A stretch of 64,000 nucleotides of DNA from DATJAJ01 sp035622335 (GCA_035622335.1 DASPVO010000004.1:27345-91344); one strand, 5' to 3'; positions 6,368-14,287 are shown, counted from the stretch's first letter. The notes: generated by a model not told the origin, from the letters alone. Program-made: numbers and translations.

Positions 6368-7555
6368 CTACTCTTGTTCTAGCGCCTGGTCCAGGTCTTC
6401 TATGAGATCCTGTACGTCCTCAATGCCAGTCGAGTAGCGTACTAGCCCTTCCGGGATGCCCATCGCAGCTCTGTCTCTGGCGCTCACCTCCACGTGGCTC
6501 GTCGTGGAGGGAGGGCCGACGGTCGTCTCGACCGACCCAAGGTTGGCGGCACGGTGCACGAGCTTCAGCCGGCGAAGGAAGGCCTTGACCGCAGGGATGT
6601 CTCCCTTGATGACGAAGCTCAGCACTCCCCCAAAGCCTCCGGTCATCTGTCTCTTCGCGATGGCGTGCTGCGGATGAGAAGATAGCCCTGGGTAGTAGAC
6701 TCGTTTCACGGCATCGTGACCCTCCAGGTGCTTCGCAATCTTCATGGCACTCGCATTCTGGCGTTGGACCCTGACCTGCAGCGTCTTCATGCCACGCAGA
6801 AGCAAGTAGGCAGCGAAGGGGTCGAGCGCCGCTCCTGTTATCTCCCTGTAGTGGAACGCGTTCTGTATCACATCCTTTTGACCACATGCGACACCGCCGA
6901 GGGCATCGGCATGGCCCCCGAGGAACTTGGACGCGCTGTGGACGACGACGTCTGAACCCAGCTCGAGCGGCCTCTGGTTGATTGGGGTCGCGAACGTGTT
7001 GTCCGTCACAAGAATCGCTCCTGCTCTATTCGCTGCTTTCGCCACACGCCCGATTTCCACGACCTTGAGAGTGGGATTCGTGGGCGTCTCGATGTAGACC
7101 AGGCGGCAACCCTTCGAGATTTCGCGCTCGATCGACTGCTCATCAGAAGTCTCGCACATCTCCACTCTTATGCCTAGTCTGGGAAGGAACTCTCTGAAGA
7201 GCTGGTTCGTCCCCCCGTACGTGTCCTTTATCGTGACTATCCGCTCTCCCGGCTTCACCAGGCTGAAGACGACCCCGCTGACCGCGGCCATCCCCGAGGA
7301 GAAGCTCGTCGCGGCCTCGGCGCCCTCGAGTGCCCGGACCTTCTCTTCGAGCGCTGACACGGTCGGGTTTGTGTTTCTGGAGTAGATGTGACCACGCTTC
7401 CGCCCCTGTGCGACGGCCTGCCACTCTTCCAGGTCAGAGTAGCCGAAGGCGACGCTCTGGACGATCGGAACCTGGGTCGGCCCCCCGCTCGACTCTGGCT
7501 CTCCCGCCCAGACCGCCTTCGTCCCCGGACTGGCCCGTGAGAGTTTGCGCTTCAT
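6368..7555 (-). CDS. Cystathionine gamma-synthase/lyase family PLP enzyme (copy 1)
   Basis: A 395-residue Cys/Met-metabolism PLP enzyme. It contains 'HIYSRNTNPTVSALEEKVRA', the phosphate-binding 'SFSSGMAAVSG', 'YIETPTNPT', 'LVTDNTFATP' and the PLP-lysine motif 'VVHSASKFLGGHAD'. The length is normal. Substrate (cystathionine formation, cleavage, or O-acetylhomoserine sulfhydrylation) cannot be fixed from sequence alone. It is divergent from a paralogue at 7642, with about 86 bases between starts. Its stop codon shares three bases with the 3' end of the tRNA on the other strand. Confidence 0.92.
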   Translation of the reverse strand: MKRKLSRASPGTKAVWAGEPESSGGPTQVPIVQSVAFGYSDLEEWQAVAQGRKRGHIYSRNTNPTVSALEEKVRALEGAEAATSFSSGMAAVSGVVFSLVKPGERIVTIKDTYGGTNQLFREFLPRLGIRVEMCETSDEQSIEREISKGCRLVYIETPTNPTLKVVEIGRVAKAANRAGAILVTDNTFATPINQRPLELGSDVVVHSASKFLGGHADALGGVACGQKDVIQNAFHYREITGAALDPFAAYLLLRGMKTLQVRVQRQNASAMKIAKHLEGHDAVKRVYYPGLSSHPQHAIAKRQMTGGFGGVLSFVIKGDIPAVKAFLRRLKLVHRAANLGSVETTVGPPSTTSHVEVSARDRAAMGIPEGLVRYSTGIEDVQDLIEDLDQALEQE

Positions 7556-7641
7556 CTCCCCTCTCGGCCGCCTTCAAGGTATTAAGAGGTTGAGAGGCCG
7601 GTTCGCTACCTTTTTGCGATGCTGTCTCCGAGGACCGACCG

Positions 7642-8808
7642 TTGGTCGGAAAGTCTACACGCTCTGTTCATGAAGAGTCGCCCGAGGACCAGAAGGGCTC
7701 CGTGGTTCCCCCGATCTACGAGACCTCGACCTTCAGCTTTCCAAAGGCGGAGGAGGTGCCCAAGGCGGTTCATGGAGAGAGCCCTAGGTACGTGTACACG
7801 AGATGGGACAACCCGACCCTCGCAAGGCTCGAAGCGAAAATGGCCGCGTTCGAAGGGGCGGAAGCCGCTGCCTTCTTCTCTTCTGGGATGGCGGCGATAT
7901 CAACCTCGGTTCTATCGTTCGTCAAGGAAGGAGACCACGTGGTCGCTACCCGTGACCTCTACGGGGAAGCGCACAAGCTCATGGCCGAAGTGCTCCCCAG
8001 ATTCGGAGTAGAGACCTCGCTGGTCGACACGGTCGACTTGCGAGAGATGGAATCTGCAGTCAGACGCAGTACCAAGGTCGTCTACATAGAGAGCCCTGCC
8101 AACCCGACGCTAAGACTCGTGGACATTCGGAGGGCCGCGAAGATAGCTCATCTGAGAGGCGCTTTGCTCCTGATAGACGGTACGTTCGCTTCGCCGATCA
8201 ACCAGCAGCCCCTGAGGCTCGGTGCGGATGTTGTTCTTCACAGTGCGACGAAGTACATCAATGGTCACGCCGATGTGGTGGCAGGCGCAGCGAGCGGGAG
8301 CGAGGAGAAGATAGCTGCAATCAAGATGATGAGACGGACGCTGGGAGGAAGCCTCGACCCGCACGCGGCCTGGCTGGTGATGAGGGGGATGAAGACCATG
8401 GCATTGAGGGTAAGGGCTCAGAACGAGAACGCGATGGCTCTCGCGGAGTATCTCTCGAAGCACAAGAAGGTTCGCAAGGTCAACTATCCCGGGCTGAAGA
8501 GCCATCCGCAACACTCCCTCGCGATGAAACAGATGAGCGGTTTCGGTGGAGTGCTCAGCTTCGAGATAGAAGGGGACGCGCGGGCCGCCGCCAGGGTCGT
8601 CAATCGGCTGAGGTTAGCCTCGATAGCAGCCAGCCTCGGTGGTGTCGAGACTCTTGTTTCGCTCCCGTTCGTCCTCAGCCACCATCAGGTCTCAGACGAG
8701 GAGAAGAGGAGGTCGGGTATACCAGAGTCGCTGATCAGAGTGGCGGTTGGAGTGGAGGACGCTGATGACCTCATCCAGGACTTTGGACGAGCTCTTTCTT
8801 CGACGTAG
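7642..8808 (+). CDS. Cystathionine gamma-lyase/synthase family PLP enzyme (copy 2)
   Basis: A 388-residue paralogue of the neighbouring minus-strand enzyme. Key blocks are 'YVYTRWDNPTLARLEAKMAA', 'FFSSGMAAIST', 'VYIESPANPT', 'LLIDGTFASP' and the PLP-lysine motif 'VLHSATKYINGHAD'. The start is TTG 7642, preceded by a T-rich run. The divergent pair suggests transsulfuration split between two enzymes of different specificity, for example gamma-synthase and gamma-lyase; which is which is not decided. Its last 124 bases overlap the 3' end of tiaS on the other strand. Confidence 0.92.
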   Translation: MVGKSTRSVHEESPEDQKGSVVPPIYETSTFSFPKAEEVPKAVHGESPRYVYTRWDNPTLARLEAKMAAFEGAEAAAFFSSGMAAISTSVLSFVKEGDHVVATRDLYGEAHKLMAEVLPRFGVETSLVDTVDLREMESAVRRSTKVVYIESPANPTLRLVDIRRAAKIAHLRGALLLIDGTFASPINQQPLRLGADVVLHSATKYINGHADVVAGAASGSEEKIAAIKMMRRTLGGSLDPHAAWLVMRGMKTMALRVRAQNENAMALAEYLSKHKKVRKVNYPGLKSHPQHSLAMKQMSGFGGVLSFEIEGDARAAARVVNRLRLASIAASLGGVETLVSLPFVLSHHQVSDEEKRRSGIPESLIRVAVGVEDADDLIQDFGRALSST

Positions 8809-10100
8809 GTAAACCGCCCGACCCAAGCTTCGACCTCAGGCGCAACCAACCCTGGGACCTCTCTGCCGTACCTCACCAGTGGTTTTGCCAGGTGCCTGTT
8901 GGACCTCGGTGAAACCGCGTAGACGCCGGGCACGAGCAGCCTGCTCAGAGGCTTAGAGCGGACAGACTCCACAGGGAACTTCATGCCGCAGCCACGACAT
9001 TGGAAGCCCTTTCTGAACCCCTCTGACTTCGCCGCGTGATGACAATGAGGACACGCGGGATTGGATTCCTCGAGCAGCGCCGCGACGGAGATTACCTCGA
9101 TTTTTTCCACGTTGAGCAAGGAGGCGTGCTTGGAGCTGGGTCGTCTTACGCCGCCGTATGCCCTCACCTGATCACCTTCTGAGAGGAGCTTGGCGGTCCT
9201 TTGCAGTTCCCCCGTGGGTCTATACACTGCGCATTCGACTCGGCCGACATTGAAGTACACGTGACCTCCGCGACCGATTCTCAGAGAAGAGACGCGCCCC
9301 TCCGTCCAGCCCGACGAGTAGACTCGGAGGTCCGTCTCCCGCACCAGATGGGCGTCGGTGTACTGGTTCGAAACATACGTGATCCAGCCCTCCAGCTCCT
9401 CGGAGTGGCGGAGCATCCTGGACGCTGAAATCACCACGTCTGGAGAGCTACCTCGGACCCCGAAGAAGACCGGGTCTGGACCCGAAGGAGCGACAAGGAC
9501 CTTCCTCTTTTGGTAGTCGTAATTGTTGAACGTCTCCGGAAAGGTCTTGACGTCCATCTCTTCGACGGAAGGTCCGTCGACCATTCTCCGAGTCCCGCGC
9601 CGACTCGGCCTGCGGTATGCGATCAGTTCGTATGTGTGGTCGCTCGCCTCGTCGAAGCCAAGAGACGCCGATGCTCCGACGAGACCCATTCCGTTCCCGA
9701 GCGTGAACGTCTCCGCGCGTAGCTCACGTAGGGCCTTCTCGACCGAGTGGCGGTTGACCATTCCTCGTACTGCCCTATCATAGAGCCCGCGAAAGTACGC
9801 GCCAGTGTCCCCTCTCCAGAAGACGACCCCGGGGTTCGCGCCGTTCTTCACGTCAGATAGCAGAGATACGAGTTCGCAGACCTTGTCGAATGCGGCATCA
9901 GGGTCTTCGGTCGAGATTGGCATGCAGACCGCCGCGTTCCCTCGCGTCTTGAAGGGTACGTTTGGATTGAGTCTGACGAGCCTGGGATACGCCCTGACTC
10001 GGAGAACTCGACGGAGGTCGGTCGCGATGCGGTAGCCCAGGTAAGTCGTGCAGAGGCCTGATGAGGAGTCCGTGTCGTCGAAACCAAGCAGGCAGTCCAT
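8685..10100 (-). CDS. tiaS: tRNA(Ile2) 2-agmatinylcytidine synthetase TiaS
   Basis: A 471-residue TiaS, which attaches agmatine to C34 of tRNA-Ile(CAU) so it reads AUA codons. The N-terminus has the ATP-binding 'GFDDTDSSSGLCTTYLGYR' typical of TiaS; the middle includes 'NPGVVFWRGDTG'; the C-terminal part has an OB-fold-like segment and a zinc ribbon with CPHC and CRGC pairs. It starts at ATG 10100. The last 41 codons overlap the convergent cystathionine enzyme by 124 bases; that tail lies beyond the usual domain end and looks low in conservation. Confidence 0.92.
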   Translation of the reverse strand: MDCLLGFDDTDSSSGLCTTYLGYRIATDLRRVLRVRAYPRLVRLNPNVPFKTRGNAAVCMPISTEDPDAAFDKVCELVSLLSDVKNGANPGVVFWRGDTGAYFRGLYDRAVRGMVNRHSVEKALRELRAETFTLGNGMGLVGASASLGFDEASDHTYELIAYRRPSRRGTRRMVDGPSVEEMDVKTFPETFNNYDYQKRKVLVAPSGPDPVFFGVRGSSPDVVISASRMLRHSEELEGWITYVSNQYTDAHLVRETDLRVYSSGWTEGRVSSLRIGRGGHVYFNVGRVECAVYRPTGELQRTAKLLSEGDQVRAYGGVRRPSSKHASLLNVEKIEVISVAALLEESNPACPHCHHAAKSEGFRKGFQCRGCGMKFPVESVRSKPLSRLLVPGVYAVSPRSNRHLAKPLVRYGREVPGLVAPEVEAWVGRFTYVEERARPKSWMRSSASSTPTATLISDSGIPDLLFSSSET

Positions 10101-10149
10101 GAATTTGAGTGACGCGAACTGTTTCCGTATTTAACGGAGCGTTCGCAGT

Positions 10150-10401
10150 CTAGCCTTCGACGGCGCCGACGTCGTCCACGACTATCATGGTGAGGGTGCT
10201 CCTGACCCTGTCGAGGCGCCTGATCTTCCACGTAATGGTCTCCTTGACCTTCTCCATCGTCTCGCCCTCTATTCTTGCGATGATGTCGTAGACACCATAG
10301 ACGATGTAGACATCCTTGACATTCTCCGTGTTCTTGAGGTCCTTGTAGAGCTGCTCTTCAGCACCAAGGTCAGCGTTAATTAAAACGAAAGCCATCGGCA
10401 A
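10150..10401 (-). CDS. Stand-alone Lrp/AsnC ligand-binding (RAM) domain protein
   Basis: An 83-residue protein consisting only of the alpha-beta RAM domain that senses amino acids in Lrp/AsnC regulators: 'AFVLINADLGAEEQLYKDL', 'VYGVYDIIARIEGETME' and 'IRRLDRVRSTLTMIVVDD'. There is no HTH. Such proteins in archaea may modulate full-length Lrp partners. The initiator is ATG 10401 or ATG 10395. It is upstream of tiaS with a 49-base gap and may be cotranscribed. Confidence 0.85.
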   Translation of the reverse strand: MPMAFVLINADLGAEEQLYKDLKNTENVKDVYIVYGVYDIIARIEGETMEKVKETITWKIRRLDRVRSTLTMIVVDDVGAVEG

Positions 10402-10458
10402 TTGTCGAAGTTCGACCTCTCGCTGATGATTGGTTCAGTCCAGTAATAACCGTTGCTG

Positions 10459-10465
10459 CTTTATT
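10459..10465 (+). promoter_or_regulatory. TATA-like box for the LAGLIDADG gene
   Basis: CTTTATT lies about 24 nt before GTG 10486. This supports a leaderless start there rather than at TTG 10453, which would fall upstream of the box. Confidence 0.45.
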
Positions 10466-10485
10466 CCTCGCAAGCACTTTCTACC

Positions 10486-11175
10486 GTGCCTAGATACGAT
10501 TCGTGGGGGCAGGTCGCCGGTTACTTCGATGGTGATGGCACTATTGCGTTCTCTGACATCACAAATCAGCCATACAAGATCAGTGTTTCTCTGGTTTTCG
10601 TGGACCAATCGGTTGACCAGATCAACACAGTCAGAGACTTCCTCCAAAGGCAAGGCCTGAGAACGAGTAACGTTCTGAAAACATCAAAAGGAACAGCTGA
10701 GATGGTCGCCGTGAGCGAATTCAAATCGGTTGTAACTGCGCTAAAGGAAATGCTTCCATTTCTTTGCAAGAAAGAGAACGAGGCCAGAGCCACGCTTGAG
10801 TACTACGAAGGCAGAACAACTGGAAATAATCTCGTAGATGTCTTCGCTGCAGAAGTCGAGGCAGGCCGAAGGGAGAGGCGAGTGAGAAAGGTTCACCTGT
10901 ATGTTCCATACACTCGACCCGATGGTGACAGAATCATGAAGTTGATTCGCCATGACAGGATTCGTGACGCCCTTGGCAGATACAGGGCCAAGGTCACCCC
11001 CGAAGACTACGATTCGATTAGAAGCGGTCACTTCGAGCAAGGTAAGAGGCTGTGCGACCTGGCCAGGGAGTACCCCCAGTACGCCCGTGAGACGATACGC
11101 AGGGTGCTCGGCGGTGGCAGAGGCTACGTGCTCGTGAGGGGCCGAGGAAGGGTCGTAGCGACGAACAGCACATAA
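10486..11175 (+). CDS. LAGLIDADG homing-endonuclease-like protein, free-standing
   Basis: A 229-residue protein (from GTG 10486; a longer frame starts at TTG 10453) with one LAGLIDADG helix, 'WGQVAGYFDGDGTIAF', including the acidic metal ligand of these nucleases. The following beta-strands fit a single-motif enzyme acting as a dimer. The C-terminal 90 residues are Arg-rich with an HTH-like segment ('LCDLAREYPQYARETIRRVL'). It is not inside an intein or a visible intron. The first half is more AT-rich by eye than its neighbours, hinting at transfer. It could also be a domesticated LAGLIDADG regulator. Confidence 0.75.
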   Translation: MPRYDSWGQVAGYFDGDGTIAFSDITNQPYKISVSLVFVDQSVDQINTVRDFLQRQGLRTSNVLKTSKGTAEMVAVSEFKSVVTALKEMLPFLCKKENEARATLEYYEGRTTGNNLVDVFAAEVEAGRRERRVRKVHLYVPYTRPDGDRIMKLIRHDRIRDALGRYRAKVTPEDYDSIRSGHFEQGKRLCDLAREYPQYARETIRRVLGGGRGYVLVRGRGRVVATNST

Positions 11176-11204
11176 GGAAGCTCCGGAGCGTACGACGCAG
11201 AGTC

Positions 11205-11717
11205 ATGCTCAGCGTCTTCGTCATAGAACTCTGCCAGGACGACCCCGCGAAGTGCACCGCAAGAAAAATGATTCACATGGACCTCGCCAAGGGGGTCGGG
11301 AGAAAGTTCCATGCGTCGGACAGCATGATAGTCCTCAACCCTTACGGCCACAGGGTAGTGTCTCCCGACGACGTGGGGGTGAAGGGGATAGTGGTGGTCG
11401 ACGCGTCCTGGAACCTGGCGCAGGAGGTCTTCTTTAAGAAACTCGGCGGAAAGCACAGAAGGCTTCCCATCCTTCTTGCAGGGAATCCCACCAACTACGC
11501 GAGGCCCGGGGTGCTGAGTTCGGTGGAGGCTGTTGCGGCGGCGATGTACGTGCTCGGCGAGGTGGAGGAAGCGGAGAGGTATCTCTCGATCTACAAGTGG
11601 GGGCCCACGTTCTTGAGCCTCAACGCAGAGCCACTCGAGGCGTACAGGACTGCGAGGGACGAATCGAAGGTCCTCGTGCGAGAGAGGGAGTACTTCCCGA
11701 AGCTCTTCGCCGAGTAG
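11205..11717 (+). CDS. tsr3: Tsr3-type SSU rRNA aminocarboxypropyltransferase
   Basis: A 170-residue Tsr3 homologue. Tsr3 transfers the aminocarboxypropyl group of SAM to a hypermodified uridine of small-subunit rRNA. Diagnostic blocks are 'CQDDPAKCTARKMIHMDLA', 'VVDASWNLAQEVF', 'RRLPILLAGNPTNYARPG', 'LSSVEAVAAAMYVLG' and 'YKWGPTFLSLNAEPLEAY'. The length is near the archaeal norm. It starts at ATG 11205, shortly after the LAGLIDADG gene, and is followed by rnpB. Confidence 0.93.
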   Translation: MLSVFVIELCQDDPAKCTARKMIHMDLAKGVGRKFHASDSMIVLNPYGHRVVSPDDVGVKGIVVVDASWNLAQEVFFKKLGGKHRRLPILLAGNPTNYARPGVLSSVEAVAAAMYVLGEVEEAERYLSIYKWGPTFLSLNAEPLEAYRTARDESKVLVREREYFPKLFAE

Positions 11718-11723
11718 AAAGGG

Positions 11724-11729
11724 TTAATT
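11724..11729 (+). promoter_or_regulatory. TATA box of rnpB
   Basis: TTAATT lies 26 nt before the inferred 5' end of RNase P RNA (about 11752), directly after the tsr3 stop. Confidence 0.5.
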
Positions 11730-11751
11730 CGAGAGCGCTGAGAGGCGAGAT

Positions 11752-12044
11752 AGACGCGAGCCGGTGGACGGGCCACGGGGGTCTCCTGGGGAAGTTCCTC
11801 CCTCACTGCAGGACGCACGGCGCCAAGAGGCGCAGCCGGAGACGGCTGGCTCCAGAACAGAAACGAGACCCGACCCATCATGTGCGATGATGGGGCGACC
11901 CAGAGATCGGTGGAGTCGGGATGAAACGGCTGACCCGTGCGGAGCAAGGCCGAACGTGGTCGATGAAACGCCTGCGAGAGACCAGGGTGGGCCGCTCAGC
12001 TGAATCCCGTCTAGAACAGAAGGAGGACTACGGCCGGGACGCGT
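11752..12044 (+). ncRNA. rnpB: RNase P RNA (archaeal)
   Basis: The only large gene-free stretch folds as RNase P RNA. P1 pairs ACGCG..CCGG at the 5' end with CCGG..CGCGT at the 3' end. P2 pairs ACGGG with CCCGT. P4 pairs GGAAGTTCCTCC (about 11790-11801) with GGAGGACTAC (about 12022-12031), with the universally conserved bulged U. Conserved single-stranded cores are present: ACAGAAAC, GGAGCAAGGCCGAA and AGAACAGAAGGAGG. A hairpin CCCATCAT/ATGATGGG corresponds to P12. Ends are accurate to a few bases. Function: removal of tRNA 5' leaders with archaeal RNase P proteins. Confidence 0.92.
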
Positions 12045-12055
12045 CGAAATACGAT

Positions 12056-12086
12056 CCTCGGCGGCGGAGAGATGCCCCCGCCGAGG
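12056..12086. terminator. Strong hairpin between rnpB and convergent gene
   Basis: CCTCGGCGG pairs with CCGCCGAGG over nine perfect base pairs around a 13-base loop, directly after the rnpB 3' end and just before the convergent gene that ends at 12090. No T-run follows on the plus strand, so a terminator role is only likely; it could equally be a 3' processing or transcript-separating element. Confidence 0.5.
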
Positions 12087-12089
12087 GCC

Positions 12090-12665
12090 TCACAACACCC
12101 AAGGGATGATTGTCTTTGCCTTCTTCTTGTAGTCCTTGTATTCGTCGCCAAACTGTTCGAGCATCAGTCCTTCTTCTTGACGTATCCTGATCCACACGAA
12201 GACGACTGAGATCACGAGCACAAGAAGGCTGGCGAATGTTCCCAGGACCAAGGCGGACCCGAGCTGCCCCATCAGAATTCCCGTGTAGATTGGATGGCGG
12301 ACGACCGAGTATGGTCCCGTCACGGTCAGAGTATGTTCCTTCTTCAGGGACGGGATGGCGCTCCAGTTCGCTCCGAGATACCTTCTCGCCCAGATTGCGA
12401 GGCCTACGCCTGAAGCAGTGACCAAGAGGCCCAGAGTCTTGACTGTCGCCGATGGCTGGAAAAACAGGAGGCCCAACGGAGGGGTTGACCCGATCGGCGA
12501 GAGCACGAAGAGGAGGAGTATTAGGAACAACGAAAAGCCTCTCGCTCTCCGCTCCGTCGGTTTGGCCTTCCCCGTAGCCCTCTCGTAGAGGACAGCGGCC
12601 AACCAGTAGACACCCCATACGACCCAGAGCAGAACGAGGATGTCGTAGTAGACGTGAAGAACCAT
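12090..12665 (-). CDS. ICMT/PEMT-family membrane methyltransferase (copy 1)
   Basis: A 191-residue integral membrane protein with about five hydrophobic segments and the isoprenylcysteine carboxyl methyltransferase/phospholipid methyltransferase signature 'GPYSVVRHPIYTGILMGQLG' near residues 117-136, which binds SAM. A C-terminal 'EQFGDEYKDYKKKAK' is typical. Substrate unknown: a lipid, quinone or prenylated group is possible. It ends just past the hairpin that follows rnpB. A smaller relative lies at 14288-14761. Confidence 0.8.
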   Translation of the reverse strand: MVLHVYYDILVLLWVVWGVYWLAAVLYERATGKAKPTERRARGFSLFLILLLFVLSPIGSTPPLGLLFFQPSATVKTLGLLVTASGVGLAIWARRYLGANWSAIPSLKKEHTLTVTGPYSVVRHPIYTGILMGQLGSALVLGTFASLLVLVISVVFVWIRIRQEEGLMLEQFGDEYKDYKKKAKTIIPWVL

Positions 12666-12701
12666 GCTCGACGTTCGGCACTCCCGGAGTGGCTAAAAAA
12701 T

Positions 12702-13463
12702 TCACTGATGGTAGACTGAGGGGTCTCTAACGCGTGCCTGAGAGAAGGCGAGCTTCCTTCTCTTGCAGTTGGAGCACGTCCCGCAATGGACCGGGAGGAG
12801 CCGGCCTCCCACTCTCCGGAAGCCCCCGCCAGCATAGCAGCTGTATGTGTACTCCCATGGTACCCCCAGCTTCTCGCCGAGCTTCACCACCATGTCTTTG
12901 TCGTGGGCGATGAGAGGCGCCTTCACGTGATAACCGCCGAAGTGCGTTGACTGCTCCGCAACCCTGTCCATCAGCTTGAGAAACGCTGGAGTGTTGTCCT
13001 TCATGGCGACGGGCGTCTCTCTCCTGATTCCTATGTATACGTCCCAGACTTCCCTCTTGCCCTTAGAGAGGTAGCTGTTCAGGTCGACAGACTCTGCATG
13101 GGCGAGCCCGACGGTCACGAGCTCCAGGTTCCGGACGACATCCCACCACTTCAATATCCGCTGCTCCGCCTTCTTGGGATCCCACAAGTCTCCTTCCTTG
13201 GTCTCTGGGATTGGGACCTCCTTCTTCGTGAGAAGGCTCGTGCTCAGGTCTCCCAACCAACTGAGGTCGATTAGCTTGACCGGGCAAGCGAGGTCTCTTC
13301 CGACGGCTTCGATGCAGAACCGTTCGAAGTCGTATGTCCTCTGCTTGTAGTTTGCGAAGACAAGGATCATCCTCGGCGCCCTCAGCCGTTTCTTCACGTA
13401 GTAGGCCGTGGTGACCGAGTCTACTCCGCCAGAGGTCAGCATCACGGCCGGTCGCGCGGTCAC
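12702..13463 (-). CDS. queC: 7-cyano-7-deazaguanine (preQ0) synthase QueC
   Basis: PP-loop ATPase that converts 7-carboxy-7-deazaguanine to preQ0, precursor of archaeosine in tRNA. The N-terminal loop is 'VMLTSGGVDSVTTAYY'; the C-terminal zinc site reads 'HCGTCSNCKRRKLAF'. I place the start at GTG 13463 because it overlaps the queE stop as GTGA and sits seven residues before the PP-loop strand; a longer frame extends into queE. Length (253) is slightly above bacterial QueC. The adjacent queE makes a functional pair; QueD and Tgt are not in this window. Confidence 0.92.
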   Translation of the reverse strand: MTARPAVMLTSGGVDSVTTAYYVKKRLRAPRMILVFANYKQRTYDFERFCIEAVGRDLACPVKLIDLSWLGDLSTSLLTKKEVPIPETKEGDLWDPKKAEQRILKWWDVVRNLELVTVGLAHAESVDLNSYLSKGKREVWDVYIGIRRETPVAMKDNTPAFLKLMDRVAEQSTHFGGYHVKAPLIAHDKDMVVKLGEKLGVPWEYTYSCYAGGGFRRVGGRLLPVHCGTCSNCKRRKLAFSQARVRDPSVYHQ

Positions 13464-14221
13464 GTCCCCCTCCTGTTCCCGAAGAGCAGTATCTGAAGTC
13501 TGGGCGAGAATCGGTACCCCTTCTCCTCGCACGCTCCCGCGAGCCAGGCTCCTCGGGAGAGGACAGCTTCCGCATCAGTTCCCTCGGGCATCAGAATCAC
13601 CCTGTCCTGTGGGAGCTCGAGCTCACCGACCAGTTCTTCGACCTCCTTGATGTCCGCGGGTTCGGAGATGACGAATTTGAACCAGGCCTTTCTCGAGCGA
13701 AGTAGAGCCGAAAGCGAGGCCTCTCGGACTCGTAGCCTCTGCTCGACCTTGCTGTTGGAGGTCTTGGGGGAGACGTTGAAGCAATCGACGAGAGCGGTGA
13801 GCCCTGGCTCGGGGGCCATCGTGCCGTTGGTCTCGACCTCGATGAAAAATCCGTTTTGCTTGAGGTCCGAGAGAATCGGGAGCAGCGCCTCCTGGTGGAG
13901 AAGGGGCTCTCCCCCAGTGACCACAAGGTGCCCGCAATGGAATCCCGAGATCTGCCGCACGACTTCTCTTGCCTCGAGGCTCTTGTAGTCGACTCCTTCC
14001 TTCGATTCAGCTTGGTTCAGCCAAGTGTATTTGGTGTCGCACCAAGTGCACGACAGGTTGCAGAAGTAGGTGCGGAGGAAGACGCTCGGAGTGCCCGCGT
14101 GAACGCCCTCACCCTGGATGCTGAGGAAAATCTCCGATACCGGCAGCTTTCGATCTGGTGTCTGTATCTTCTTCTCTCCTCCGACTCCGGGGTTTGTATG
14201 GCGGAACGGGTGGAGGCCCAC
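13460..14221 (-). CDS. queE: 7-carboxy-7-deazaguanine synthase QueE (radical SAM)
   Basis: Radical SAM enzyme that makes 7-carboxy-7-deazaguanine from 6-carboxytetrahydropterin. Visible are 'SEIFLSIQGEGVHAGTPSVF', the cluster motif CNLSCTWCDTKY (CX3CX2C), and the SAM-binding 'VVTGGEPLLH'. Length 253 is normal. The start at GTG 14221 leaves a 28-residue lead before the conserved block, so it could be shorter. Overlap with queC implies one transcript. Confidence 0.93.
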   Translation of the reverse strand: MGLHPFRHTNPGVGGEKKIQTPDRKLPVSEIFLSIQGEGVHAGTPSVFLRTYFCNLSCTWCDTKYTWLNQAESKEGVDYKSLEAREVVRQISGFHCGHLVVTGGEPLLHQEALLPILSDLKQNGFFIEVETNGTMAPEPGLTALVDCFNVSPKTSNSKVEQRLRVREASLSALLRSRKAWFKFVISEPADIKEVEELVGELELPQDRVILMPEGTDAEAVLSRGAWLAGACEEKGYRFSPRLQILLFGNRRGT

Positions 14222-14287
14222 TCAACCCGCCACGATGTTTGTGGTCGTGACGAGTTAAAAGCGTTTTCAGGCGCCTTGGTGTCGATC

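Larger units (their letters stand above)
6261..6370 (+). tRNA. Initiator tRNA-Met (CAT) with two introns
   Basis: A complete tRNA cloverleaf of 76 nt after removal of two insertions. The acceptor stem AGCGAGG (6261-6267) pairs perfectly with CCTCGCT (6363-6369), discriminator A 6370. The A1:U72 pair and three G:C pairs in the anticodon stem (GCGGG/CCCGC) identify the initiator. The D-arm is GGGA/TCCC; the anticodon loop CTCATAA is interrupted after position 37 by 14 nt (6301-6314); the T-arm is GGTGG/CCACC with loop TTCGAAT interrupted after position 59 by 20 nt (6337-6356). CCA is not encoded. The last three bases overlap the stop codon of the minus-strand gene that follows. Confidence 0.93.

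Noticed and set aside
11764..12109. Several ORFs of 60-80 codons in 11.7-12.1 kb
   Set aside because: They are shadows of RNase P RNA; their translations are Arg/Gly-rich and lack conserved motifs.
12028..12705. A 225-codon minus-strand ORF overlapping the first membrane methyltransferase gene
   Set aside because: It overlaps the true gene in another frame and its Arg/Ser-rich product has no domain, a common artefact in GC-rich DNA.
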